From: Mansonella perstans | Lineage: Eukaryota; Nematoda; Chromadorea; Rhabditida; Onchocercidae | DNA length: 64,000 bases | NCBI GenBank assembly: GCA_037074765.1 | Contig: JBAMDO010000574.1 | Coordinates: forward strand, 496,001-560,000 | Direction of reading: 5' to 3' | Part shown: positions 22,051-41,426 of the stretch, piece after piece | Position numbering within the stretch: position 1 is the stretch's first letter | Layout: each line of letters starts with the position of its first letter | The notes under the pieces: generated by a model | What the model saw: the letters and a program-made list of their open reading frames with translations, nothing else | Databases searched by the model: none | Told to the model about the DNA's origin: nothing | Made by a program: the position numbers and the translations under genes

Positions 22051-25000
22051 CTGATAAAGATCTCAAATGATTAATTGAATGTATGTCGTTGCAAGCCACA
22101 TACACAGGTAGAATGAATGAATAGTGCAATTTGTTGGAACAAATAATCAAAAGTTCCCGTAGTTTTCCTTGATTGTTATCAAATGTATTCAGTTTAGCAT
22201 GGATAAATGATAAATTTGCATCAATCTTCTTATCAATAAAAGAAATCTTCCGTCACTTGAAGACTATTTTGTAGGTAAGCCTAAATATATGTTTTTAGTT
22301 AAAAGAGAAACAGTCACAATTAACGCATTCTGCCAATGACAAAGAAGTTTATTTTTTCCGCAGCGTAGAATTTCCTTAGGATTCGACGAACTCTTGAAAG
22401 CATTCTGTGCTCGAATTTAAGGCTCCAATCTCTTTTCTAAAACTCTTTGAGCCACTACTATACTTCAAGTTTAAGTAGTTCCTCGGCCAAGTTTACTGCT
22501 AACATTGCGAATTGCAGTCACTGTCTTACGATTTTTCTAAAAAAAAAAATTGAAATGATTAATAAGCAATGGAATGTGCAAATAAATACATAATAAAAAT
22601 GCATTATTTGGGAATATATGTCAAGTAGCAAATTAAACAATGAAAAAATTACAATTGAGCCAACAAACGAATAAACAAAGCATGAATACAATGGAATAAA
22701 CATTAGATTCATTAATTCATTGTTTTGGATGAATACAAACTACATGGAACTACAAATCTCAAGTAGCCTATTAGATCATTCAAGATTCAATGATTCATGC
22801 GGATAAAATGTTTCACATTTGTAAATAAAATGAAAACTATAATTAATGCAATTAAAGGAGGTATTCAAAGAGAAAATTAGATCTACTTGATATAGTTGGC
22901 AACAGTTATACTTACAATTTACGTTGCTTAAATGATTATTTCCTTCAGCAAAAGTAAGATTTTTTGATGCTGGCTAGAATCCGTGAGATGATACTTCATG
23001 CCTTGCCCATTGCTACTCATATCCTTCCAAAGATTTTACAGCAGAAAGCTAACTGTTTTATTGATTAAAACCAAACACCGAAAATTTGATGAGAGTGTGT
23101 TCCCAGCAAAAATAAACGTAGCGCAAAGCTGCTTGTTTTCTCAATTTTTCAGGATTCATTCCTTAAATGTTTAAATTTCTATTGAAATAAAATCCGTTGA
23201 TTTTTCCTCCACTCATTCAGCATGTCATTAGTAATTTTACCACATCTTTTCCTTATTTTGTTGTATCTTTCATTACTTTAATTTATCGTTAAAAAGTTGC
23301 AAACTTATGAAGTTTATGTTAAATAACTTGGCTGTTTAATCAATTCACAGCTATCCATCTTGTAGTCTAATTGCGTGAAACAATTAAAATTCGCAAAACA
23401 ATCTTTTTGTTCGGTTCCAGCCATTAAATTAGTTAAAAAACTGTAAGACAGTTTTTCAGAGAGATTCCAGCAGTGAGTTAACTTTAAATTCGACTGGATA
23501 GAAACTGAGCAGATATCCATCGCTAAGAGAAATTTAATTGTCTAATGAATTTTAAAAAGAACGCAATATGGAACGGGAATCGTGAGTCAGAGCGTCAGTA
23601 TGGGCCATAAAATATAATGCCAGAGTATTTGTGCGAGAAAAACTCAGCAATCTTAATTTTCCAGTAATTTTCTCTGCCGTTGTAAATTCAAAAAAACAAC
23701 TGATTTTTTATTAGAAAATTTGACATCGTTGAGGATTTAATGACAAGGCGCAATTTGGGTATCAGTTATAGAAAGTGATGTTTTAAAATTTGAAAGTTTA
23801 AAACTAGTCTTTTTTTTTTAAAAAAGCCATAAATTTAAAAATTTTCAACCTATTGATAGTAGAATATAATTGAAATAAACTAGCACAACACTACTACACG
23901 CTTGTCCGTAATTCTGCTTGTTCTGGTAACTCATGTAGAAACTGACATAAACCACGGAATATGCAACATAGCTGATTCTTTAAAATTGTCGCTGTAACTA
24001 ACATTTTTTTACTGATTTTATCAATGATTTCCTCATCCACAAATTCAAAACTTTTTTAAATCAGTCTTTTTGAAACATTTCAAAGCAAATATCAATTCAA
24101 GTTCAGCCACCTGAAAAGAATAAATTCGTACTGCCACCTCACACTAATCTTTCAATCAGTTCATTATATCAACACTGACTATGCTTTATTAAGATTCAGA
24201 ATGTTGAAATATAATGGAATTTAAAGCAATGAAGCAAAGTGTAAATAAATTGTAAAATGCATCGGAACGTTAATTGTTATAAAATCTATTAGCGAGCGAA
24301 AATTGACGACCCACAAATATGTCTGCATCATGGGCCAAAGATGTTGCAAATTATATATGATTATTAACGTGATTATTGATGTGATTTTTTTGTAGAAGCA
24401 CCATTTACAAAAGCAAATTTCGCTATTTCGCGAAAACCTGAAATGAACCATTCCATTGAAGTTTCCTGGAAAATACAATAGAAGAAATTTTCAATCACGA
24501 AGCACCATAGAAAGACAATATCGTCAATCTATTTGAAATTCCATTTCCATCGTTGATATCTTTTTTTTATACATCAAATAATCACGTACTGGACAGTTCA
24601 GATAAAGTAAGAATAGCCTCTCTTGAATGAACAAATGAAGTGATTTCAAATTTTCGAGAAGATCTTGACCAAAAGTTTTCGATAATATGCAAATTTATTT
24701 TGGCTATAACTTTAAGGCAAATATGATCATTTAACTGTTGTGTATAAAATCGTGAAACTATGCAACTCCTATTAAAATCGACAGGAGTTGATTATGCAAA
24801 AAATATGACTTTAAAATCTATTTTAAGAAAAAACATACTCAGTTGATCACCTTTTAAGTGCACATACTTATGATCCGTTATAAACATCGGAATTTCTAAG
24901 CTAACGGAATTTTCTGAAGTGATTTGGTCATTTCTAGAACAAAAATGTTACACAACGTGTTTATAGAACAGATATCAAATGTTCAGGTGAATTGATGAAG

Positions 25001-26596
25001 AATTTTCGGTATCATTAATAATCTTACTTCTAGTCCAATAACCCACCATATTAAAGTATCATGTTGTAAGTAGCTTTACTTATTAGAAGAAAAAGAAGTA
25101 GGAAAAGAAACTACATTATTTGACGATTTCCTTTTCAGAAAGGCTATTTACGAGCTTAAAAAACAACACACATAACCAAGAAATTAATTAATTGATAATA
25201 AATGATGGGGAAAACCAGAGATATGATTTAACAAAAAGTAAAGTATTAGAATTAACCTTACCAATTTTAATTTATTGAATGATTTTAAGTGATTTTATGT
25301 GATATTAAATGATTTTATTAAATGATTAAATGATTTTAATTATCATAATAAAGGAACTGATATGACCGTCACCAATTAACTTTCTTGCATCAAAGTGAAA
25401 GGAACTTGGAAATTTATTAATTTTTCCGAATTTTGATTTGCAATTACGAACAATAGCAATTAAAGCAAATAGTTAGCAGTATGTCTTGATCCTATACAAT
25501 ACTTACTGCTTTTAACTTCTTTATAAATTATATTTCTATAATTAAGAAACACTCGAAAAACAGCAAGGGAAAAGTTAGAAAGTTTGAAGAGATACAACGA
25601 CAGTTTTTAATTGAGCAGACAGAGGAACTGGAAACGATTTACGAAATAGGACAAGGAAATGAAAAAGGACTGAGAAAATATGAAAGATGATATACGTAGT
25701 AGCTGATTCTTTATATGCATATAAAAACAGAGTTAACAAAAATGAAAATTTTGAAAATATTTGGTTCTAAGCAGAACTGGCAATGTTTCAGGATTTCAGT
25801 GCCGGATTCCTCCCTGCAAACTTTTCCAGTTGTCAAGCCAAAACAATTAGTTAGTGAATTTTGCTAATTGTGTATTTCTGAACTTTTAATTCTTGTTTGT
25901 TTCATGTTTCTTTTCCTGCAGAAATTTAATGTCTTTTTGTATAATTCGTATAATACTCAAATGAAATAAATGGACTTTTAACTGAATAGAGAATGATTGA
26001 TCATTTCAGGAAAGCTGTTCAAAATCGGATCAAAGTGTGTATTAACAGTTGTACTTTACTTTCATGCAAAAATATGAGCCAGGAAATCAGATCATCAACA
26101 TATTTTTAACCTATTTAAGTACTTCGTAAAAGTTGCGAAAATCTCCAACAAGTGATAATTAAACTATGTGAAGAGTGGTATGGAATAGTGATATGCTCAA
26201 TTGATGCTCCCTGTTGAAAAGTTTTCTAGCATTTCTTCATCATTCGATGCTGCATTGCTTGTAGATAGCTATTAAGTATGGCATGTCAAACTGCGTTTAA
26301 TCTCCGCCTCATTAATCAGTGGAATTGCTGAAATGTTGTTCATATGTGAAAAAAAATAGAAAGATTTAGGTTAAATGAGCAGTGTAAATCAGTGGACCCA
26401 CTAACTATATAGGAGAAGTAAAAAGGAAACGCACACACATATACTATACCAGTTTTGAAGGAGACAGCATGACGAAATTATCGTCGAAATTCCTTAATTT
26501 TATATTTCAAAAATGAACATGATGAAACTTCCGTAATATCGCTGCATGCTTCTCATAATTGGTGTCTATGTTCAACAGTTGTACAACATTGTTGTG

Positions 26597-26741
26597 ACAA
26601 TGCTTTCGGCTATCAGTGTATTCATCTGAAAATAACACCAACTGCATTAGTATTAAACGAAGGTTGGTACAATGCTTTCGGCTATCAGTGTATTCATCTA
26701 AAAATAACACCAGCTGCATTAGTATAAAACGAAGGTTGGTA
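26597..26741. repeat. 72-bp tandem duplication
   Basis: Two near-identical units beginning ACAATGCTTTCGGCTATCAG and ending AACGAAGGTTGGT, at 26597-26668 and 26669-26741. They differ by a few substitutions and one inserted base. No coding context. Confidence 0.9.
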
Positions 26742-28756
26742 CTTGAGGGTAACCGAGATTGACAAATATTTACAACGATCTATTTGCCACAGCAAAAATA
26801 TTCCAGAATATTTTAAAGTTTGATATCTCTTTTAGAATCACTGATAGCTTGATTAACAATAGAACTACAAATATAATAAGTCTAATTCAAAGCCGATCTT
26901 TGTTACCCCCTCAATCACATCATGACTAAGAGGTTATCTGCACCTAATTCAAATGAAAAATGTAAGCGATACTTATTGAAATTTATATGTGAAATAATTT
27001 TTCCCCTTCATATATCATTTGAGGGATTCTGTTTCTCTCTTCTTGCAAATGATTTCTTATACACCGAAAATAAGAAATAAAATGTAGCTATGTTATAAAT
27101 CTAGAAAACTTTGCTTCTGAAAGTTTGTCGTTGTATTTCAACTTTTTCACTTCGCATTCCTCGCACTTTAATCGATGACCTTCACCATCTAAAACTTCAA
27201 TTTACAACTTTTAACCTCAAGCAAAATTTTCGGGATGTAACAGAAACCAGTTTCGACAGGAACAAAAAATATTGAAAAAGAAGAACAATTCAAACGCAGA
27301 AGATAGCTATCTCTGTAATCGGTCGAGTGCAAATCTATAGTTTCAACCCGAATTTTTTTCATTTTTTTGAAAAACAGTCAAACGACAGCAGTTTCCATTT
27401 CCCACTCTTTCCACACTTCTACGTCTTCTCTGTCCCTTTCTCTCTTTTTTCTTCATCTCTTCATTATTCTCAGTTAATTTACTATAATATAAAATGGAAG
27501 AAATTTTTCCATTTCAAGATGTCAAATAATATCTATATTGATGTGCGTATATGATATCTCTACTTAATATATCGATCTTTCCCGAGAGTTAACGCTGTTC
27601 TTCTGGTTCATGGAATAGGGTAATGTTGCCAATGTGAAAAAGGGAAGAAGATATCTGAGAAGTAATAGTTACCCAAAGCAGAAATGTTTATTACCATCTC
27701 AAAGTTTTGCCATTACCTCAGAATCCAAATTTACCATTTTGTCTAATTTTACTACCTTATTGTTTCCGCAGATTCCCAGCATCTGTTTGCTTCTTTTTTA
27801 AAACCGTTGTATAATATCTATATTGCAACAGTTGACACTGTTTACGAGAGTAGCATAGAACCTAATGAGCTTAACTTGAGTTTAAAATTTTCAAATTTTC
27901 TTCTTTCCTTCATGAAATTTGTACATGATTCTTATCTGGCTTCGAACATCCTGATCAAAGCATCGTGAAATGTGTATTATTTTTGAATGAAGGAATGTAT
28001 TCCACAAATACTTAATGATGAATAATAAGGCAATAGTTATGAGCTAGAAAATTGATAATAGAGAAATGTAACATCATTTTTTTGCATCTTCCTCATATCC
28101 AAAATTAATATTAAATGGAATGAACGAAGAACGCTTTCAATTGTCAAATTCCATGAAGAATTCTAAAAATGAAAAGCAATTCTTAAACAGAGCAAAGTTT
28201 TTAACTGATGACTTAGTCATTAATGGCAATTGGACGACATGTTGTTCCAGCGTAATTCACGAGTTATTTAGGAGAAATTAACCCTCCCATTGTCATTTCC
28301 TCCTCAAGCTTCACCAGATATGAAGCAACGATATGAGACAACGACCTTTGCCTGTAATGATTCTTTCTGAATCGTAATTCGACTAGAAGAATTGGATACT
28401 TACTAAAAATGTCTTAATTTTCAAGTCTTTTTGTGATGATTTCTTCAACTTTTTCGCACCAAATTTAATCTTTTATTCATCTATAATTTAAGAAAAAGAT
28501 CGTATTCTCATCTAATAAAGCTTGCTCGTCTATTTTTACGCGGTTGTTTTTTGTATTTTTTATTTCAAACAAATTTGATACAAAGATTTTTTATTTTGTT
28601 GTGGCTAGCCAAAGGGAAACTTTTTGAATCAGATTTACTTCAATCATTCAAATGATCCTTGCATCGGAACTTTCATTTATAAATCTATCAATTAGTCAAA
28701 TGACCCAAATTTGCAGATTTTTTTTATGCGATAAAAAAGAGCACAGCCCTATAGCG

Positions 28757-31700
28757 ATGTCTTATTTTTCAACCGACAAAGTGCCGCAACCGAATTCCGT
28801 AAGTTTCTTATTATTTAGCCTAGAGAAAAAAGAAATAAAAGAACATAGTATTTAACTGAAGTTAAAGCTTTTTTTCATTCACAAATCGTGAAATTTCAAA
28901 AACAAGTTTCATGAAGCTTGCAGGATGAAACACAAGCCGATTTATCATCACCGCAGTCCAAATCTTTGCACTGGCCATTTAAACAAAATAAAACAATGGT
29001 CGAAAAAGCAAAAAGGTCAGGGGATAAAATTATTCGAGAATGGACATAAAATTATTCGAGAATGCACGAAATTGTAACTTTAATGAAAATTGAATTAAAT
29101 ACACTTTTTGACTGATATAAATCCAGTATTGCAGCGTCTTAACAAGACGAAAAACGAAGAACATCGAGCAACTTCACACCATTTCTGAAAATTCGGTTCG
29201 AAATTTCTTGTGATTTCAATATAAACAAGTAGCATTCATTTCTGAAAGGACATTAAAATGTCACATATCTCATCCATTCCATAATTTACATTCTTTGCAG
29301 AACGTTTTTTTTCTGAAGAAGAAACGTTGGCAGATTGCAATATTAGCAAATTTCGGTTTTATTATAGCTTTCGGAATTCGCTGTAATTTTGGCGCTGCAA
29401 AAGGACGAATGATCAACAATTTCACCGATCCATTTGGCAATAATCATGTATATATAAGAATAAACTCTAATAATAACATTAACAGTAACAATGATAGTAA
29501 TAATAACGAAATAACAATAAGTATAGGAATATTAATAGCAATAATAATAGTAATAATGAGTAAATGTCCCAGGTGATTATGGGTAAGGAATCGAACAACA
29601 TTTCAGTACAAACTAACCGAATGCTATTCCTAGCGACAAGTCGTCGCATAATAATGTAGGAGGATAGATATAGAATTTTCTATCCCTTTCATACTTTATC
29701 CTCTTCTGTTCGGTAATTTTAAAAAAATAATGGGAGAAAAAAATTCAAAGACATCGAAGTTTTGGATTTGCAATATCTCGATATGTAATATCTCGAATTA
29801 GCTCATCCTCTGAATCTCTCCTATGTTGTAGGAGAGATTCATCATAAGATGTCACAATGTTCAGTGATGTAATACTGGAGCAGTTCAAATACCAATCGGA
29901 TCATAGAGAAAGTGGAAAAAGTGAAAGAATTAACATTGAAATGAAGAAAGACAAGGATTAATAGAAGACCAAGATGTAAAGGATGAAGGACCGGATAACT
30001 TCTACAGCGTTCGATAATGCAGGATGGCAGGTAAAAAATCAGAGAAGCAATTAAATAGAAAGGGAAGCAGACAAAACAGCCAGATGTGAAGAAGTACCAC
30101 TAACAGATCACTAATAAATGAAAACAAAGAAAATTATTTGCAAAATTGGATAGCCAAGAGAAGGAAGAAAGAAGTTCTGCTGAATTCATGTGTCTAAAGT
30201 GAAAGGCTTGATCTGCGATCACAAGGCTTTTGGAAATAAAATATCAAATTTGACATAACTGCAGCTGTACTTATAACAACATTGATAAAAAAGTCGTGGG
30301 AAATGTAAGGTATTTGAACGAATTCGACCGAAAGTGTTTCGAATAAATTAACGACGATTTTACAAATTTCGAATGGTCAAAATAAAAATGTGAGAAATGA
30401 TGGAATTGGATTAAAATTTGTGGAGCAAATCCAACCAGCATAACAGGACAGTAGCTAGCTATATCAGAATTAACTGTCATGTCAGATAGCGATAAGGAGA
30501 CAAATTTAAAATACCTTCGAAATGATGTTCTGGAAAATAATATGGCTATACAAGAAAGGATAAAAGAGCACGTGAGAGTAACTTCTCGTATAATAACCAA
30601 TATGCTTAATGAACAATATTCTACTGTTACCTGGCATTACTGTTAAACAAGACAAAAAAAGAATTGTTGAAGTTCATAAAAGTCGAAAGATCAACTGCTA
30701 ATGAGAAAATGCAAGAGAAAGAAATTTAATCTTCTCTGAATATAACTGGAATATGAGGTGATATAGTCACTACGGTAAACTTTCCAGGAAAAATTTTGGA
30801 CAAGGAATGCTTCAAAGAGATTTATTATTGCCTTTTCTGTCTGTGAGCTTTTTGTCATATCAATTAGACACGGCGGAGCTGTCCTTCAAAGAAATATATT
30901 AATGGAATTTAGGACAGACAAAATGTACGCAGTACGGGCACTGAAATCGTTGAATGTAGAATGGATGATGTAAAAATACCGGATGTGACGAGTATCGATC
31001 AAGCTAATAAACTAATAGACTGAAGACTAGTGCACAAAATAAATGCATGTTCAATATGATCCTAATGATCATTATATTTCCTGCAAAAGTTATTACTCAG
31101 TCCAAATAAATTAAGCTTAGTGGTTGAGAAATAGGGCAAATAATATCTCTGTAGGTCATCCAGTACTGTTATTTCAAAAAGACGTTTACAGTTGAGAAAG
31201 AGACATTATATTAATGCAGGGAAAAGATGCTTAATAAGTTGACAAAAAAAAAATAGTAAAAGAAATTTAGCTAAATGACATTTTGAGAAGAGAAATCATT
31301 TATTAAATGAAGAGCGACGATAAAGCAAAAAGAAACCAAAATTGTGATTGTTCGAAATTAGAATTTGATAACAAACATTTTGCAATGAAGAGATCAGTAA
31401 TTATGCTAATTGTACTAATTATAGACACAACAATTTTATTGGTCACCAATTCAACTTGGTTTTATGGAGAGTGCCTTTTTCTATGGGTATGCAATCACAC
31501 AAATACCAGGCGGTATGCTTGCTGCCAAATTTGCGCCGAATTTGTAAGCATTTCATTTTGATGTTTATTTGTTTTTAGATTATACATTTACTTATACATT
31601 TATTTGTGCTTTTGATGCCTGCAGCATTTAATGGAACTAATCATTGCAGATTTTTCGGATTTTCAATACTCATTGCTGCAATCCTGAATTTATTCCTGGC

Positions 31701-34151
31701 ATTGGCACTTAGTGCACATCCTCATACTGATTTCATTGTCCTTGCCATACAAGTCTGTCAAGGCCTTTCACTGGTAAATTTAATTTCGTTCTAAACAATC
31801 TGTTGGAATTATATTAACAATATTAGCAATTTTTAATGAATGAATGTTCCACTCGCCAGAACTCATACATTGATCTAATAAATAACTTGGAATTAGTGTT
31901 TTTTTTCTCAAGTTCTAAGGCAGACACTCCAACGGAGAAAATTAAGAACATGAAATTCGAACTTTCAGTATCTTCATATAGAAAGTTCGATTTACACACG
32001 CACATCGAGCCTAGAAAAAGCAGAGAGACAGGCTGTTTATTTGAAGATATTAAATCGAGTGTTTTGTAAAAGAAGTTTGGACTATGTTGGCTTATTTTTG
32101 GGTAGTATAGAAGAAAATTTCATTTTATCTAGAAGATAACACTTGTATTTTGAGGGACTAAGTTATCCAGCAATGCATGGTGTTTGGCGGTATTGGGCGC
32201 CACCAATGGAACGCTCCAAACTTGCTACAACCACATTTACTGGTGGATATCTAGGAGTAATGATTGGCTTACCAATTTCTGCCTATCTTGTTTCGTACAT
32301 CGATTGGTATGCGCCGTTTTATTTTTACGGTAAGCCTATTTAAAATTTGTTTCAAATCATATTGATAATTTTTTCAAATCATTTTAAAAGCTGAGCTATC
32401 TAAATTTATAGGAGTTGCGGGAATACTATGGTTCCTAGTTTGGTTCTCTGTTAGCGCACCAACACCAGAAAAGAGTAAATCGATTTCGGATGACGAAAAA
32501 CAATTTATTATGGGACAAGTTGGACAAGTCGTATCTTCACCGGCAACGGTATAATGACAAACTAAATTTTTCTGAAAAATTTCACAACCAAAAGTTTTTT
32601 TTTGTAAATTCCCCGCGTTACAAAGCATGAAAAATTGGAAGTTTTAGCTAACAACGATTCCATGGAAGGAAATTTTGTTATCGCCACCGGTGTGGGCAAT
32701 TGTTATTAGTAATTTCTGCCGTTCCTGGACTTTTTTCCTTTTGCTAGGCAATCAGTTAACTTACATGAAGGATGTGCTAAACCTCGAAATACAAAGTGTA
32801 AGTTCCTTTCTTTTTTCCATTGAACAACCATAGCGCTTTCTTAGGTTTAAAAATGAATCAATCAAATTTTCACTATTTTTCAATTTGAGGGTGGCTTGAT
32901 CTCATCGTTACCGCATGCTCTCATGTCGGTAGTTGTGCTGACTTCAGGTCAAATGGCCGACTATCTCCGCTCTACCGGCAAAATGTCAACCCAAACGGTT
33001 CGCAAACTTTTCAACACACTGGGTTGGTTTTTGATTTTAAAATTTGCACCTGACTTTTCAAATATTCGAGTCCATTCGAGCATTTTTTGAATTAATGAAC
33101 TAAAATTCTAATTTCCAGTATTTTAAACCAGCGTGTATGGGTATATAATCCGCCACTTGTAAAACTGCTAATTTAGCTGAGATAAAAGTTATTGCAGATG
33201 ATTTCCCGGTGTCGAAAACCCTCACTGGTGACATATTCATTACTTTAAAAAAAAAAACTTCATTTGCAGGTTTCGGTGGTGAAGCAATATTCCTCTGTTG
33301 CTTATCTCTTATCAATGAACCTTCTGTTGCAGTTACCACATTGATATTTGCAGCAGGATGTAGTGGTTTTGGTATCGCAGGTATATATTGTGAGAGAATT
33401 TTATATGAGCATAGCAACATCATTGAAATTTTAAATGACTGTTTCTTCCTCTAATTTTCGAATTTTAATTCTAGGGTTCAACGTAAATCATTTTGATATA
33501 GCACCTCGGTACGCTCCCATTCTGATGGGTTTCTCAAACGGTGTTAGCGCTCTAGCCGGTGCTAGTGGTTTCATTTTGGAACATCTCGTCGCTACGCAGG
33601 TTTGCTTTCTCAAGTGATCACTTCACAAAACTGGTCAAATTGCATCAATCCGCAACATGTCTTTCATGTTACCTTCATTAAGAATATATCCCTAGTTTGA
33701 TTTATCAAATTATACTTGATAAAACATCAAGTATGATTTTATCACTCGCTCTTTAAAGATACATCTCGCACTGATCAATTTTAGACTAACAGTAATTTTA
33801 GAAGACAACAAAACAATGACTAGGAAATTTTACAGTTTAGTAGTCTTCAAAAAAGTCAGCAGAACTGCTTACCAGCACTCATGAAAATCGAATAATTAAT
33901 TTTGTTAGATAGTTTGGATAGCAACTTCTAAACTGTTCAGAAAAAAGAATGCCCAACTTTCCAACAATAAATCGAAAAAATTAATCTAGGGTACCGAAGC
34001 AGGTTGGAGAATATCATTTCTGATAGCAGCTGCTATTGATCTTACTGCTATGATTACATTTCTCATACTCGCTAAAGGGGAACTTCAACAATGGGCCAAG
34101 GAAAAGGAGCCTCACCAAAGCATGGAAGATATTGTTCGTCGACTATGTTAG
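28757..34151 (+). CDS. SLC17 / vesicular-glutamate-transporter-like carrier
   Basis: Multi-pass MFS anion transporter of the SLC17 family, nearest in pattern to nematode EAT-4/VGLU proteins. Exons supported by splice sites and phase: 29303 to about 29448 ([32 protein letters not shown]), 31425-31543 ([18 protein letters not shown]), 31650-31773, 32155-32329 ([20 protein letters not shown]), 32412-32548, 32648-32797 ([14 protein letters not shown]), 32890-33022 ([18 protein letters not shown]), 33270-33380, 33475-33599 ([18 protein letters not shown]) and 33990-34151 (stop TAG). The 5' end is less sure: exons at about 28757-28798 ([14 protein letters not shown]) and 28922 to about 29000 ([11 protein letters not shown]) are plausible, but the join into 29303 is ambiguous. 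In VGLUTs, R184 and E191 lie in the segment RILQGLVEG; here it reads QVCQGLSLG, so both charges are lost. Substrate therefore uncertain. Confidence 0.85.
29455..29565. repeat. AAT/AAC-rich microsatellite-like stretch
   Basis: A run of AAT and AAC triplets just 3' of the first clear SLC17 exon (donor at about 29449). An open frame continues through it as Asn-rich residues, but it lies within the intron. Confidence 0.75.
29811..29841. repeat. Perfect 13-bp hairpin with 5-nt loop (intronic)
   Basis: TGAATCTCTCCTA (29811-29823) pairs exactly with TAGGAGAGATTCA (29829-29841) around TGTTG, inside the large SLC17 intron. Just upstream AATATCTCGA occurs twice within 30 bp. Confidence 0.85.
29850..31300. 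other. Large SLC17 intron, purine-rich on the + strand
   Basis: This part of the intron is strongly A/G-biased on the + strand and contains broken frames with polar composition (for example [20 protein letters not shown] near 30490). It could be a decayed insertion or a neutral bias; no recognisable domain was found. Confidence 0.3.
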
Positions 34152-35160
34152 TGTTTATTCGTAACTAGATCAAAAAAGCTTGTCTGAGGAATCTCGTTGG
34201 CAAGAAAGACAATAATTAATCCGAACTGTGAAAAAATTTTTCCCTAAAACCTAAAATACCGCGAGTAGTAAGGAAAGAAAGAAACCGATTTGATTTCCTG
34301 CCCATTTAACTGACGCTCTCGACTTAACGTATTTAAATCTATTTCAATCTCACTTCCAAATGAAATTTTAGCATACATTATGCGACGAATGTCATCTATC
34401 CGACGATCAGAATCGAGCGTAAAGCATAAACGATTGCGCGAAGAGCATGAAGCCAAATGTAATTGGCCCACAAGGATAACTGTAGATAAAGACATAGATA
34501 GAATAAAGGTAAAACTTTAAGCTTTATAAAAATTAAATTTGAAGTTGAAATCATCAATACTCTCCCACTAAAAAACTTGAAACTGACTCATCTAAAATCA
34601 TAAAATTAAAGATAGACGTTTATTCCGAATTTTCTTAAGCATTAATTTACTAATACTTGAAAACTCCTATATTTCCAAACCGTTTCAACATTTTCAAGTG
34701 TTCAAAACAGCTTCTCTAGCTCAATTAATTTCAGAAAGATGTAATATAACTTATTTTGGAGTGAAAACAAACCAAAAATGTGCAAGAAACAATTTTCTGG
34801 ACGATCGAAACATGGCTTACTAACTGATTAGATGATCAATGAAAAAGAAATGTTTCGTGACGAATAAGTCTTACAGTTGTGCAACTTCTGCAAAACATAA
34901 AAACCTTTTGATTTTATAAGTTTTATACTGCTTAAATAACAGCTCCAACAAAAACAACAGCAGAAGAATACGATATTTTCATCCAATGGATCTTCTGACA
35001 TTATGATCGGAACCTTCAGTCTACCTAGACATTATCTCCAAATTTCTTCTCACCAACAAAAAAACATTTTGCTCGAACTTCAATTAGAAGTTTTCAGATT
35101 TAGCTCAAATTTAAAAAAGAGAAAACAAGAACGAGATCATGCTCACAAAAAAAAATAACA
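34152..35160. other. Convergent intergenic with a bidirectionally open stretch
   Basis: Lies between the SLC17 carrier (+) and eftu-2 (-). Most of it is featureless AT-rich DNA. The part at 34244-34508 is richer in GC and open on both strands; it is described separately. Confidence 0.5.
34244..34495 (-). CDS. Possible small protein of unknown function, 83 aa
   Basis: A single open frame from ATG (34495) to a stop at 34244, containing LCFTLDSDRRIDDIRRIMYA and ending in SRYFRF. The first ~17 residues are mildly hydrophobic (STVILVGQLHLASC). The opposite strand is also open across most of it: 34372-34508 (+) is bounded by ATTTTAG and AAG|GTAAAAC splice signals and reads as a polar peptide (KHKRLREEHEAKCNWPTRI). 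Only one strand, if either, is likely to be real. I recognise neither product. Confidence 0.25.
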   Translation of the reverse strand: MSLSTVILVGQLHLASCSSRNRLCFTLDSDRRIDDIRRIMYAKISFGSEIEIDLNTLSRERQLNGQEIKSVSFFPYYSRYFRF

Positions 35161-40959
<5,799 letters not shown>

Positions 40960-41426
40960 CAGATATAAGTGATCTGAAATTTACTTCGACCATATTTTCA
41001 GTAAATTAAAATCCGGAAATCCGGAATACGAAATAAACCCAGTAGGCAAAATCATTTCAACACCTATCCCAAAAGAAAAATAATTCACTCATTAAAATGG
41101 CAAATGACAACCTAGATATGTGACACAGGTAGAGCAACGTTCTAGCAACTCATACACCAACCAGTAAATATAAAGCTACTGAAACACAAATGATAGTAGA
41201 GAGAAAGTTAGAGAGAAAAAAAGAAGCTGAAAGAGTTCAGACAAGTCTAGAGAAAAAAAGATACCTGTGGAAAGTTTTTTAGAAAGTTATCCAGAAAGTT
41301 GAATGAGAACAATGAAATGTATGCATGATTGAAGGAAAGAAAGAAAATGATAAGATTGTATGATGTAGAAATGTTAGAGATTTAGACAATACAGTGAGAT
41401 CAATGAAGAGTGCATGCAAAGGATGA

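Larger units (their letters stand above)
20103..28640. other. Gene desert of about 8.5 kb
   Basis: AT-rich with only short random frames; I recognised no protein family here. Exceptions worth noting are a compact GC-richer open stretch on the minus strand at 21937-22050 and a 72-bp tandem duplication at 26597-26741. No transposon coding domains, terminal repeats, tRNA or rRNA were seen. Confidence 0.55.

Noticed and set aside
29449..29576. Asn-rich extension of the first clear SLC17 exon
   Set aside because: It is microsatellite read-through past a GTATAT donor; the next exon joins in phase from NNH to TQQFYWSP.
30271..30600. 109-codon minus-strand frame with hydrophobic stretches
   Set aside because: Lies in the purine-biased SLC17 intron; composition simply reflects the pyrimidine-rich complement, and no family is recognisable.
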